A stretch of 64,000 nt of DNA from Porphyromonadaceae bacterium UBA7048 (lineage in GTDB: Bacteria > Bacteroidota > Bacteroidia > Bacteroidales > Muribaculaceae), in assembly GCA_002493945.1 (NCBI GenBank), contig DLAL01000062.1, forward strand, positions 1 through 64,000, in the 5' to 3' direction. A program made the translations under genes and the position numbers. Shown piece after piece: positions 1-8,857 of the stretch. Position 1 is the stretch's first letter; each line of letters begins with the position of its first letter. The notes beneath the pieces were generated by a model. It saw only the letters and a list, made by a program, of their open reading frames with translations. It ran no database searches and was not told the origin of the DNA.

Positions 1-34
1 TTTAGCGGACAGTAATAATATAATTATTCAACCG

Positions 35-66
35 CAAAGTTAACTAAAAAGTTTACTTCATGCAAA
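35..66 (-). promoter_or_regulatory. Promoter reading out of the left edge
   Basis: On the minus strand a TTTG box (63-66) is followed after exactly 20 bases by TAACTTTG (35-42), matching the Bacteroidota housekeeping pattern TTTG-N19/20-TAnnTTTG. It points left, so it should drive a gene lying beyond base 1. No start codon for that gene is visible inside the window. Confidence 0.6.
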
Positions 67-89
67 TTTTTGAGCCGAAAGAATGTATT

Positions 90-134
90 CAAACAAGAAC
101 GAAGCGGGCCGTCGGTGACGGACCACGCTTCGTT
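90..134 (-). terminator. Terminator after the calcium ATPase
   Basis: A 9-base inverted repeat (98-106 with 126-134, arms AACGAAGCG and CGCTTCGTT) lies just after the stop of the P-type ATPase. On the minus strand it is followed by the T-rich run CTTGTTTG. It probably ends the nine-gene Ter operon. Confidence 0.6.
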
Positions 135-157
135 CGGTGTGTTATAGGTATGTAGGA

Positions 158-2812
158 TTACTTCTTGAAGAGGCGGATGAGCTCGCCTATCCACAGGACG
201 AGGGAGGTCGAGGCTACGATGATGCACCAGTCGGTCAGCGAGAGGGGAACGACGTTGAAGAACTCGCCGCCGAACTGCACTATCAGTATCTGGCCCGCGA
301 AGATGACCAGGGCGATGAGACCGAAGCCTTTGCAGCCCTTGAAGTGGAAGGCCGAACGGCCGGTCTCGAAGGCGCGGGCGTTGAACATGTTCCAGAACTG
401 AAGGAAGACGAAGATGGTGAAGAACAGCGACAGTTCATAAGGACTCAGGCCCTTGTTGGTGCCCATCGGAAGGCTGCCCACCTGCGTGAGGCTCGTCAGG
501 TCGGTGTGCTCGAAGTAGTAGAGCAGGCCGAGCAGGAGCAGGAAGAATACGCCGCCCACGCCCACTATCGACTGCCTCATCGGGCGGTTGATGATGAATG
601 CCGTGCGCGAGCGCGGTTTGTCGTGCATCACCGAAGCCGTGGGAGGCAGCGATGCCAGAGCCATGGCGGCGAAGGTGTCCATGATGAGGTTGACCCACAG
701 CATCTGCGTGACGGTCAGAGGCGATTCGGTGCCCATGAATGCGCCGGCAAGCACGATGAAGCAGGCGGCTACGTTGACGGTCATCTGGAAGAGGACGAAG
801 CGCTGGATGTTCTGGAAGAGCGAACGGCCCCACATGACGGCGCGCCCTATCGAGGCGAAGGAGTTGTCGATGATGGTGATGTCCGACGCTTCTTTGGCCA
901 CGGAGGTGCCGTCGCCCATCGAGAGGCCCACGTGGGCGGTCTTGAGGGCCGGAGCGTCGTTGGTGCCGTCGCCGGTCACGGCCACGACCTCGTTGTTGGC
1001 CTGCAGGGCCTCGACGAGTCGCTTCTTGTCCATAGGACGTGCGCGTGCGATGATCTTCATGTCGCCTACGCGCTTGCGCAGGGTGGCGTCGTCGAGTTCG
1101 GCGAATTCCACACCGGTGATGATGTTGGCGTCGCCGTCGGTCCTGTCGTCCCAGAGTCCTATCTGACGGCCGATCTCGCGGGCCGTGCCGGGGGTGTCGC
1201 CGGTGACAATCTTCACCTTGATGCCTGCGTCAAGTACTTCGCGGACTGCGTCGGGCACGTCGGAGCGGACGGGGTCGGCGATGGCTGTCACGCCGAGGAA
1301 CTTCAGGCCCTTGGCTGCCACCTTGCCGTCGGCTATCGTGGCGTCGCCTTCGCTGATTTCCTGATAGGCGAATCCGAGCGTACGCATGGCCATGTTCTGG
1401 TATTTCAGCAGCAGGGCGTCGATTTCGGCCTTGGTCACGCCGGCGGTGTCGGCGCACATGGCGAATACGATTTCAGGCGCGCCCTTGACGTAGAGTATGG
1501 TCTTGCCCGTGGCTGAGCGTACGACCGTGGCCATGTACTTGCGCTCGGTGGTGAAGGGGAGTTCCTCGATGCGTCCGGTGCTGTTGCGGAGCGACATGTA
1601 GTCGACGCCGCGCTCGCGGAGCCACAGCAGGAGAGCGCCTTCGGTGGGATTGCCGAGCACGGCAGGCTTCTCGCCCGAGAGGTCGAGCTGGGCCGTCGAG
1701 TTGACGGCTATGCCCTCGTAGAGCACTTCGTCGGAGGGCTGACCGAAGAAGTCGGTGTGGGCCACCTGCATCTGGTTCTGCGTGAGTGTGCCGGTCTTGT
1801 CGGTGCATATCACCGTGGTGGCGCCCATGGTCTCGCAGGCGTGCATCTTGCGCACGAGGTTGTTGGTGCGGAGCATGCGGCGCATCGAGTAGGCCAGCGA
1901 GAGGGTCACGGCCATAGGCAGACCTTCGGGGACGGCCACCACTATGAGCGTGACGGCTATCATCAGTGTCTGCAGCAGGTATGCCACGAAGCGAACGAAG
2001 TCGAATCCGCCCTCCATGCTGATGAAGAACATGATGATGCGGCCTACGATGATGGCTGCGGCGAATCCGTAGGATATCTTGGTGATGAGGTCGCCGAGTC
2101 CGTCGAGCTGCTCGTTGAGCGGCGTCTTGACGCTGTCGTCAATCTGTGCGGCCTCGAACACCTTGCCGTTCTCGGTCTTGTCGCCCACGGCGAAGACCTC
2201 CATCACGCCGTGGCCTTCCATAATCTTGGTGCCGCGCATGGCGTGGTCGGTGGGGAAGGTGGCGTCGGGGTCGAACTGCGCCGGGTCGGTGCTCTTGTGG
2301 CACATAGGCTCGCCGGTGAGGGTCGACTCGTCGATGTTCAGCGACACGGCCTCGAGCAGCTTGCCGTCGGCCGGAACTTCCTCGCCGGTGTTGAGGATGA
2401 CGATGTCGCCCACGACCACGTCCTTGCGCGGAACCTGGGTGACATTGCCGTTGCGGATGACCTGCACCGGCTCGTCGTCGTTCACCTGATTGAGCAGGGC
2501 GAACTCGCGGTCGGCCTTAAGCTCGAAGATGAATGCCAGACCCGTGGCCAGGAGTATGGCGATGAATATTCCTACGGGTTCGAAGAATACTCCTCCGCCT
2601 TCGCCGAGTCCCCAGTACTCGTAGCACGAGATGCCTATCGACAGGGCGCCTGCGATGAGCAGGATGATGATCAGAGGGTCTTCGAATTTTTCGAGGAAGC
2701 GTTTCCATAACGGGTCTTTCTCCGGAGGGGTGAGGATGTTGGCGCCGTTTCTGAGGCGGCTTTCCTCCACCTGAGCATCGGAGAGACCGGTGTAGTGATG
2801 TTTTTCTGTCAT
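158..2812 (-). CDS. P-type Ca2+-translocating ATPase
   Basis: Predicted inner-membrane calcium pump of the P-type II (PMCA/SERCA-like) family, 884 residues, a normal full length. It has the actuator TGE motif near residue 167, the M4 motif PEGLP at 295-299 expected of Ca2+ pumps, the phosphorylation motif DKTGTLT with Asp338, and the hinge motif TGDGTNDAP near residue 600. Hydrophobic segments occur near 46-64, 78-96, 245-270, 280-300 and in a C-terminal cluster. The N-terminal region is a short cation-ATPase domain. It is the last gene of the Ter operon, 27 bases after the kinase gene, so calcium export is probably co-expressed with calcium-binding TerD proteins. Family assignment is firm; ion specificity is inferred from PEGLP and overall similarity. 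Confidence 0.93.
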   Translation of the reverse strand: MTEKHHYTGLSDAQVEESRLRNGANILTPPEKDPLWKRFLEKFEDPLIIILLIAGALSIGISCYEYWGLGEGGGVFFEPVGIFIAILLATGLAFIFELKADREFALLNQVNDDEPVQVIRNGNVTQVPRKDVVVGDIVILNTGEEVPADGKLLEAVSLNIDESTLTGEPMCHKSTDPAQFDPDATFPTDHAMRGTKIMEGHGVMEVFAVGDKTENGKVFEAAQIDDSVKTPLNEQLDGLGDLITKISYGFAAAIIVGRIIMFFISMEGGFDFVRFVAYLLQTLMIAVTLIVVAVPEGLPMAVTLSLAYSMRRMLRTNNLVRKMHACETMGATTVICTDKTGTLTQNQMQVAHTDFFGQPSDEVLYEGIAVNSTAQLDLSGEKPAVLGNPTEGALLLWLRERGVDYMSLRNSTGRIEELPFTTERKYMATVVRSATGKTILYVKGAPEIVFAMCADTAGVTKAEIDALLLKYQNMAMRTLGFAYQEISEGDATIADGKVAAKGLKFLGVTAIADPVRSDVPDAVREVLDAGIKVKIVTGDTPGTAREIGRQIGLWDDRTDGDANIITGVEFAELDDATLRKRVGDMKIIARARPMDKKRLVEALQANNEVVAVTGDGTNDAPALKTAHVGLSMGDGTSVAKEASDITIIDNSFASIGRAVMWGRSLFQNIQRFVLFQMTVNVAACFIVLAGAFMGTESPLTVTQMLWVNLIMDTFAAMALASLPPTASVMHDKPRSRTAFIINRPMRQSIVGVGGVFFLLLLGLLYYFEHTDLTSLTQVGSLPMGTNKGLSPYELSLFFTIFVFLQFWNMFNARAFETGRSAFHFKGCKGFGLIALVIFAGQILIVQFGGEFFNVVPLSLTDWCIIVASTSLVLWIGELIRLFKK

Positions 2813-2839
2813 AATTTTTATCGGATGGTTTTCTAAAGT

Positions 2840-4318
2840 TCAATTCTTTACGAGCTGGACTACGATGAGGCGTCCGCCGTCCTTGGCGGACAGCAGTATC
2901 TTGCGGCCCTCGGTGAGGGGCACGTAGCCGCCGACAGGTATCTGCTTGTTGTCGGTCTTGTCCCACATGTCGGGCAGTCGGCGGTTGATGAGTATCCACT
3001 GGCCGTTGTGGAAGTGGAAGTCGCCCACGGGCTTCTTGTCCTCGTCGGATATTTTCTCATTGGGGACGACGAAGCGGTTGACGTGCCACATGTAGAGCGT
3101 CTGCTTGTCGTAGACCATCAGGCGGTAGTTCTCCGAGAGGAATTTGCCGTGCGACGGCGAGTAGTAGAGATTCAGGACGGGGAGGACGCCCTTATACTCG
3201 GTGCCGCAGAAGGGGCATCGCGGTTTGGTGGTGTTGTCGAACACGAACCAGTGCTCGCGGCAGTTCGGATTGCTGCACGGCTGCATCAGGTCGGTGGTCT
3301 TGACCAGGGCCTCTTCCCACTCGTTGGCCGAGGGGCGTTTGTCCGGGTCATGCAGACCTTCGATGAAGGCTCGGTCGAAGAGGGCCTTCAGATAGGGGCC
3401 GCAGATGGTGTAGGGCAGTTTTGCCGGGTCGCCCTGCGGAAGCTCGGCAGGGGAGAGCTGCTCGGGCTTGACGCGGTTGCTGCGGTCGGTGGGGTGCTCG
3501 ATGAAGAGCGCCTTCTCGCCCATGGCGAGTACTTCGTCGCGCTGCTCGTCGTTCACGTCGTAGACCTTGCTGCCGCGCAGCGGATGGCGGTAGAGCAGGT
3601 ACATGTATATCATCACTGCCAGCGCGTGGCGGTCGGTGGCTCGGCAGGGGAGCTTGCGGTTGGGGTCGTCGACGGGGAGAGTGCGGGTCGACAGCACCTC
3701 GGGAGCGATGAAGTCGGGCGTGCCCACCACATCGGGCGGATACTTGCCGGGCACCACCAGGCCGTCGCAGTCGATGACGCATGCGCTGCCTGTGGGCGGG
3801 TCGACGAGCACGTTGTTGTACGACAGGTCGGAGTGCGCCAGTCCTGCGGCGTGCAGGCGCTTGACGGCGCGCGCTATCTTGATGAGCATGTGGAAGTGGT
3901 TGAGCCAGGTGCCCTTGTCCTGCGGACGGAGGAACTTGTTGCGCAGTTTGGGCGATGCGAACCACTTGCCGTTCTTCTCCTTGCCCTTGAAGTTGCCGTC
4001 GGCGAAGAAGAAGGTGCCGTCATAAGCCGGCACGACGATGCCCGTCTTGCCGTTCCACTCCACCATTTTCGTGGGCCAGCAGAAGAGCTTGCTCCAGTAC
4101 TGTCCGCCGGGCTGGTTGAATATGCGGTCGCGGTAGAGTCCGACGATGTTGTTGAGGCGGTCCTTGGTGCGTGCGTCCACCTTGTCGCGGAAGAAGAGCA
4201 CTACTTCTTTCTTGCCCGGACACCAGTAGGCGTCCTTCATGCCGCCAGACGAGAACACTTCGTTGATGAACTGCACCTCCGAGCCGTCGGTAGCCTTGAC
4301 TTTGATTATATCTGCCAT
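2840..4318 (-). CDS. TerY-P type protein kinase with zinc ribbon and FHA-like tail
   Basis: A 492-residue Ser/Thr-kinase-fold protein of the kind found beside TerY VWA and PP2C genes. The catalytic loop reads HSDLSYNN (162-169) and the metal motif reads DCDG (183-186) in place of DFG. An APEV segment follows near 205, a helix-F Asp at 229 and KRPSA near 337. The glycine loop is poor (SGGMKD, 24-29) and no clear VAIK lysine is visible. After the kinase comes a zinc ribbon (Cys348, Cys353, Cys368, Cys371), then about 90 residues rich in beta strands that resemble an FHA domain; that last call is tentative. It starts 10 bases after the PP2C stop, so writer and eraser are probably translated together. 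Substrate unknown; VWA or TerD partners are the obvious candidates. Confidence 0.8.
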   Translation of the reverse strand: MADIIKVKATDGSEVQFINEVFSSGGMKDAYWCPGKKEVVLFFRDKVDARTKDRLNNIVGLYRDRIFNQPGGQYWSKLFCWPTKMVEWNGKTGIVVPAYDGTFFFADGNFKGKEKNGKWFASPKLRNKFLRPQDKGTWLNHFHMLIKIARAVKRLHAAGLAHSDLSYNNVLVDPPTGSACVIDCDGLVVPGKYPPDVVGTPDFIAPEVLSTRTLPVDDPNRKLPCRATDRHALAVMIYMYLLYRHPLRGSKVYDVNDEQRDEVLAMGEKALFIEHPTDRSNRVKPEQLSPAELPQGDPAKLPYTICGPYLKALFDRAFIEGLHDPDKRPSANEWEEALVKTTDLMQPCSNPNCREHWFVFDNTTKPRCPFCGTEYKGVLPVLNLYYSPSHGKFLSENYRLMVYDKQTLYMWHVNRFVVPNEKISDEDKKPVGDFHFHNGQWILINRRLPDMWDKTDNKQIPVGGYVPLTEGRKILLSAKDGGRLIVVQLVKN

Positions 4319-4328
4319 GGTCGTAGTA

Positions 4329-5732
4329 TCAGTAGAGTATGGCTATTGTACGGTCGTCATGATTGCCGGGACTCCAGAAGTCGAGCCAGTCGAGCAGCTG
4401 GTCGGCGGCGTTCTCGTTGTCGTCGCTGAAGTCGACGGTCTTGCTCAGGTCGGCCCACAGACCGTCCCACTTCTCCTTGCGCTCCAGATTTGCGTCCGTC
4501 TCGAAGAAGGGATCGCTGATGCCGTCGGTCATGAGCATTAGCGCCGTGAAGTCGGGTACTATGGACATGCGTATGCGTGTGCGGTCCTTGAATATCGACT
4601 CCATGGTCAGGAAGCGCGTCTGTCCGGCATACTCGCCCGAGTCCGGTTCGTTGAGGAGCTTGACGGCGTCGCTGCCCTTGTCGTAGATGGCTATGGCGCC
4701 GTCGCCGACTCCGAACGACGCGATGAACCATCCGAAGCTGAAGCGGCGGCAGACGGTGAGCAGGAGTGTGGTGGAGAAGTCGCGCATGGTGGCCGTGCCG
4801 TTGCAGAGGTCGACCTTGCTGCGGATGGCGTGGTAGGCCTGCACGGCAGCCTTGTAGAGGATGTTGTGGATGTATTCGGTGACGGGCCGTGCGTTCTCGC
4901 GCGATTTGTCGGCGGCGAAGGCGGCTATGGCGCGCTCGAAGGCTTCGCCGTCTCTGGCCAGTCCTTCGGCGCAGAATCGCTCGGCCTCGCGTGTGGCTAT
5001 GGCCGAACCTTCGCGCGAGTACTTCGCCGAGCCAGCTCCGTCAGCCACGGCCAGCACGTACCAGCCGTTCTGAGGATTGAAGCTCACGCGGAAGTCGTCG
5101 TCGCGCGGACTGCCTTCCTGGGCGTGGCTGCGGCCGCGCTTGCTGGCGGCCACGATGTCTTTCTGGCGCCGTCCCTCGAATTCGGGCACCAGCACGTAGG
5201 CACAGTCCGTGTCGGGCTTGGGGAACTCTATGTCGGCCGGCACGGGCTTGTCCTTCCACAGCGTGCGCGGGTCGGGGTTGAAGGCTATGCGGAATTTGCG
5301 GGAGAGCATCGAGTCGATGCCGTCTATGCGGCAGAAGAGCGTCAGTTCCACGTCGCCGGCATTGACCGGTGTGCCGTGGAGCGTCACGGTGCCGTCGGTG
5401 CTTACGGACGCCTCTAAGCCCGTGCCGTCGAGTCCCTTCACGGCTATGCCGCGGAGACCTTTGACGGCCACGCGCGCCGACTGCTTGTAAGGCTCGCCCT
5501 GACGGCCGTTGGCGAAGCGGATGTCCGCCGAGTTCAGTTCGTTCTGTGCTATGGTGAGTAAGTTCATCTTTTCGTCTTTGTATTGTTCCCAGAGCCTGCG
5601 CGTGCGCCAGAGCTCGAAGTCGCGTATTTCTGCCGGCGTGGCATTCACGCCCAGCTGGTGCAATATGGCCGCTGTGCGCGACTCCTGACTTGTCGTCGGG
5701 ACCGAAGCCCGTGATATGCGTCGTGATTTCAT
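4329..5732 (-). CDS. PP2C-family protein phosphatase with Ig-like N-terminal region
   Basis: A 467-residue protein. The C-terminal part (about 175-467) is a PPM/PP2C phosphatase: metal motif DGAG at 231-234, a second TDG near 410 and the closing DDRT at 459-462. These supply the aspartates for the two-metal centre. Residues about 55-155 look like a beta-sandwich (NGRQGEPY start, regular strands), similar to Ig-like/cadherin-like domains; its role is unknown. It lies between the VWA zinc-ribbon gene and the kinase gene, with gaps of 11 and 10 bases. VWA, PP2C and kinase together form the described TerY-P triad. Likely role: removing phosphates added by the neighbouring kinase. No signal peptide, so cytosolic. 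Confidence 0.85.
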   Translation of the reverse strand: MKSRRISRASVPTTSQESRTAAILHQLGVNATPAEIRDFELWRTRRLWEQYKDEKMNLLTIAQNELNSADIRFANGRQGEPYKQSARVAVKGLRGIAVKGLDGTGLEASVSTDGTVTLHGTPVNAGDVELTLFCRIDGIDSMLSRKFRIAFNPDPRTLWKDKPVPADIEFPKPDTDCAYVLVPEFEGRRQKDIVAASKRGRSHAQEGSPRDDDFRVSFNPQNGWYVLAVADGAGSAKYSREGSAIATREAERFCAEGLARDGEAFERAIAAFAADKSRENARPVTEYIHNILYKAAVQAYHAIRSKVDLCNGTATMRDFSTTLLLTVCRRFSFGWFIASFGVGDGAIAIYDKGSDAVKLLNEPDSGEYAGQTRFLTMESIFKDRTRIRMSIVPDFTALMLMTDGISDPFFETDANLERKEKWDGLWADLSKTVDFSDDNENAADQLLDWLDFWSPGNHDDRTIAILY

Positions 5733-5743
5733 AACGGTGATGC

Positions 5744-6787
5744 TCAGCCTATGGTTCGAGAAATGTCAAATCCGGTTTCGACGACACCGACAGTGCCCTC
5801 GAGTCCGCACCAGGGGCACTTGTTCACATCCATGTCGCCTACGCAGAAGACCTTGCCGCAGTTGCACTGCACCAGACCGTACTGGTTGCCGCAGCAGGGA
5901 CAGGCCGGCGAGCCGATGAGCTCCATCGAGTTGACGCTTGCCGACGACTTGCCGGGCAGCGAGAGGCGGTCGTAGGCCTTGTCGTCGATAGGATAAGCGC
6001 CCGTCAGGCGGAACTCAGTGCCCTCGAAGTTGCTGAACTCGCGCATGTGGCTGCGGTGGCGTGTGTACTTGACGAGGTAGCGTCTGCCCGTGTTCTGGCA
6101 CTTGCCCAGGATGACGGCGAAGTTCTCGTCCACCTTGCGCGGCTGCGAGGTGCTCACCTTCTCGAGGTTGAATCGTCCGGGGTCGGCCAGACAGGCGTCG
6201 TCGCCGGCGTTGTCGGACACCGACTGCGAGGTGCTGCATATAGATGCCGAAATCCACTTGAAGAACGCTTTATACGACATCTCGTCCGTGCCGTTGAGGC
6301 GGATGATGTTCTCGGTCAGGCGGCTGAAGACCTGCGGGTCGATGTTGTCGCCTATCGAGATGATGACCATGTTGGTGCGTCGACCGTAGCGTGCGGCCCA
6401 GCGCTCGATCTGCGGAGCGGGGTTGTCGGTCGGCGTACCGTCTGTGAAGAGGAATATCAGCGGTTTCCAGTCGCCCTTCTGCTCGGCGGTGGTGCGCACC
6501 ACGTTGCGGTCGATGTCAGCCATCAGATAGTCCAGGGCGGCGCCCAGCGATGTGCCCGACCCGATGGGAATCTCGGGCGGATAGAAGGTATAGAGTTCGG
6601 ACAGGGGCACCAGAGTCTCGGCGCGTCCTGCGTATGCTATCACCGACACCCATGCCGTCTCGAGGGCGTAGGGGTCGGAGCGGAGTTCCTGAATGATGTC
6701 GCGCATGCCTTTCTGCACCTGCTCGACGGGAGTGCCTGCCATCGACTCGGATACGTCGATGAGGAAATAGATGGGTAGACGGCGCAT
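5744..6787 (-). CDS. TerY-like VWA protein with C-terminal zinc ribbon
   Basis: A 347-residue protein. Residues 1-190 are a VWA domain with a full metal-ion adhesion site: DVSES (Asp11, Ser13, Ser15), Thr79 in GSGTS and Asp116 in FTDG. Residues about 205-290 form a separate beta-rich part. The C-terminus carries eight cysteines (296, 298, 299, 308, 310, 315, 324, 327), enough for one or two zinc sites. This is the layout of TerY with the TerY-C zinc domain. The two VWA paralogues upstream lack this tail. It probably acts as a scaffold joining kinase, phosphatase and TerD proteins; that role is inferred from the family, not seen directly. Confidence 0.85.
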   Translation of the reverse strand: MRRLPIYFLIDVSESMAGTPVEQVQKGMRDIIQELRSDPYALETAWVSVIAYAGRAETLVPLSELYTFYPPEIPIGSGTSLGAALDYLMADIDRNVVRTTAEQKGDWKPLIFLFTDGTPTDNPAPQIERWAARYGRRTNMVIISIGDNIDPQVFSRLTENIIRLNGTDEMSYKAFFKWISASICSTSQSVSDNAGDDACLADPGRFNLEKVSTSQPRKVDENFAVILGKCQNTGRRYLVKYTRHRSHMREFSNFEGTEFRLTGAYPIDDKAYDRLSLPGKSSASVNSMELIGSPACPCCGNQYGLVQCNCGKVFCVGDMDVNKCPWCGLEGTVGVVETGFDISRTIG

Positions 6788-6826
6788 GATAGTGAGTGTG
6801 AGGGAGTTGGTTTAGGATGGATAGAT

Positions 6827-7465
6827 TTATTGGTTGGGGATGATGTCGGGCTTGCCGGGCGACAGATAGACTTTGCCCGGGCCTGTGACGCGGAGCATGC
6901 TCAGGCCCTCGCCGCCGAGCACGTTGCCCAGCGACCAGTTGGACTGCATGCGTCCTTCGGGGATGCCCTGAAGAGCTATGATGTGGTCTTCGTCGACTTC
7001 GATGGTCTGTCCGGCCGCGAGCTCGATGGTTATGGGCGTACCCTTGGTGTCGAGGAACACCGTGCTGTTGCCGCGAATCTTCTGCAGCAGCAGACCCATG
7101 CCGCCCACGAGGCCGGCTATGGAGAGTTTGGAGGTGATGTCCACGCGGTTGTTCGACGACGAGTAGGCACCGCGGCGGCATATCAGTTCCTCGTCCTGTA
7201 TCTTGACGGGGAGGAGTCCGTAGCGGCTGCCGAGAGCGAGCTTGCGCGGGCTGCCCGAGCCGTTGTACATGCGGATGATGAAGAGCGACTCCCCGGCGAG
7301 CTTGGCGCCGAGGATGCTGCCGAGTCCGCGGCCGTTGAATGCCGTTTCCTTGCTTATGCCGTCTTCGAGATATATCAGAGCGCTCTTCTCGGCGTAGAAG
7401 TCCTCTCCGGGACTGAGGGTCACTTCGATGTGCTGTACGAAATTGCCTATGAGTTTGACGTTCAT
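6827..7465 (-). CDS. AIM24-family protein
   Basis: A 212-residue protein resembling the AIM24/TIGR00266 family, a beta-helical trimer-forming family often found beside TerD and TerB-like genes. Visible traits are glycine-rich strands, the segment GGEGLSMLRVTGPGKVYL near the end and a central GLVGGMGLLLQKIRGNSTVF. There is no signal peptide or membrane segment. Biochemical role unknown. It lies inside the Ter operon, 20 bases after one VWA gene and 39 before another, so it is likely a working part of the system. Confidence 0.75.
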   Translation of the reverse strand: MNVKLIGNFVQHIEVTLSPGEDFYAEKSALIYLEDGISKETAFNGRGLGSILGAKLAGESLFIIRMYNGSGSPRKLALGSRYGLLPVKIQDEELICRRGAYSSSNNRVDITSKLSIAGLVGGMGLLLQKIRGNSTVFLDTKGTPITIELAAGQTIEVDEDHIIALQGIPEGRMQSNWSLGNVLGGEGLSMLRVTGPGKVYLSPGKPDIIPNQ

Positions 7466-7484
7466 CGTCGTATGCTGTGCTGTT

Positions 7485-8120
7485 CTATACTATTACGTTT
7501 ACTTCCGACGGAGGGGACGGAAGTTCGAGGTCGTCGGCGGCGCCGACGCTGCGGTTGCCCTCGCCCACAACGTTGCTCACCCAGGTGAAGAACTTGCGGA
7601 ATGTGCTGCTGTCGAGCGTGTCGAGCTTGTACACTCGGTCGGTGAGCTGCTTGAGTGGCTCGGTGTCGGCCTTCATGCCTGCGGCGCAGGCTATCACGCC
7701 GGCGAAGCGCCGGCTACGCACCTCGCTGCACATTTTGTTGTAGAGCTGTATGTCGGAGGGCTTGCCGTCGGTGAGGATGAAGAGGAGCGGCATCCAGTCG
7801 CCTTTGCGCTCGGGCGTGGACAGCTGCACTTCCTTGTCCATCTGCCCGCAGAGCATCTGCAGAGCCTGCCCGGTGTGCGTGGGTCCGGAGTCAGGAGTGG
7901 TGATGGCAGGCAGCTGCATGGAGTCGAGGGCCGTGAGGGGCAGGAGGCACTTCACCTCGCGGTCGAAGGTGATGATGCTGATCCAGGCCGTCTCCAGGGC
8001 GAACGGGTCCTGCTTGAGGCTCGACACCATGGCCTCGAGGCCTTCTCGCACCGATTCGATTGGCTCGCCTTTCATCGAGCCGGAGGTGTCGATAAGTATG
8101 TAAACGGGGAGTCGTCGCAT
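7485..8120 (-). CDS. TerY-like VWA protein
   Basis: A 211-residue stand-alone VWA domain. The N-terminus MRRLPVYILIDTSGSM gives a canonical MIDAS (Asp11, Ser13, Ser15), and LTDGKP supplies the later Asp. I chose the ATG at 8120 because all three VWA paralogues then begin with MRRLP; an ATG six codons upstream (8138) is also possible. It lacks the zinc ribbon of the larger VWA gene. The end VNVIV resembles the end of the next paralogue (VNIVV), so these two are recent duplicates. Expected to bind Mg2+ or Ca2+ and partner proteins in the cytosol. Confidence 0.85.
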   Translation of the reverse strand: MRRLPVYILIDTSGSMKGEPIESVREGLEAMVSSLKQDPFALETAWISIITFDREVKCLLPLTALDSMQLPAITTPDSGPTHTGQALQMLCGQMDKEVQLSTPERKGDWMPLLFILTDGKPSDIQLYNKMCSEVRSRRFAGVIACAAGMKADTEPLKQLTDRVYKLDTLDSSTFRKFFTWVSNVVGEGNRSVGAADDLELPSPPSEVNVIV

Positions 8121-8189
8121 GGTTCTGTTGTTTGACACGATGGGTCGTGGCGCGATGCCACGACCCTGTGTGATAGAGTTTCTTACGGA

Positions 8190-8828
8190 TTATACAACGA
8201 TGTTGACCTCGTCCGGGGGAGGCGGAAGTTCACCCAGACCGGTCACTTCGCCCTGGCCGCCGTCGACTCTCTCCGAGGTGCCGGCCACGGATGCCGACAG
8301 CCACTTGAAGAATGCCTTGATGGTGGCCGAGTCGGCTGTGTCGAGCTGGAGGACGTTCTCGGTGATTTTCTTGAGGGTATCGGTGTTGGCTCCGTTGCCT
8401 GCGGCACAGGCCACCACCATGCCCCACTTCATTGTGCGGAAGTCGGCTATGCCCTTGTCGAGGTCGTCGGTGGGCTCGCCGTCGGTGAGGATGAACACCA
8501 GCGGACGCCAGTCGCCTTTCTTCTCATGGTTGGTCTTGACCACTTCGCGCTCGGCGCAGTTCTTCACCAGCGTCAGAGCCTCGCCCAGGGCGGTGCATCC
8601 GCTTGCGGTAAGCTTGGGCTCCTGAAACGACGACAGCTCTGTCAGAGGGATGTCCTGACGGGCCGAGCTGTTGAACGTGATGACGCTCAGGTAGGCCGTC
8701 TCGAGAGCGTAGGGGTCGCTGCGGAGAGTCGACACGAGGGTCTGGAGACCATTGTTAACGGCTTCGATAGGTTCGCCGAACATGGAGCCCGACGTATCGA
8801 GGAGAATATATACGGGAAGTCGTCTCAT
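8190..8828 (-). CDS. TerY-like VWA protein
   Basis: A 212-residue VWA domain closely similar to the preceding gene product. MIDAS residues are Asp11, Ser13, Ser15, Thr79 and Asp116 (LTDGEP). The C-terminal tail is proline-rich and acidic (LPPPPDEVN), a possible flexible partner-binding tail. It follows the second TerD gene by 29 bases and is part of the same transcript. Having three VWA paralogues in one operon suggests distinct partners, or mixed assemblies; this is inference. Confidence 0.87.
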   Translation of the reverse strand: MRRLPVYILLDTSGSMFGEPIEAVNNGLQTLVSTLRSDPYALETAYLSVITFNSSARQDIPLTELSSFQEPKLTASGCTALGEALTLVKNCAEREVVKTNHEKKGDWRPLVFILTDGEPTDDLDKGIADFRTMKWGMVVACAAGNGANTDTLKKITENVLQLDTADSATIKAFFKWLSASVAGTSERVDGGQGEVTGLGELPPPPDEVNIVV

Positions 8829-8857
8829 ATCTGTTTCTTGAGTTTACTTGTAGAATA

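Noticed and set aside
137..1516. 459-codon open frame on the plus strand opposite the calcium ATPase
   Set aside because: It mirrors a gene with complete P-type ATPase motifs; its translation is low-complexity Gly/Val/Glu/His text, typical of the antisense of GC-rich coding DNA.
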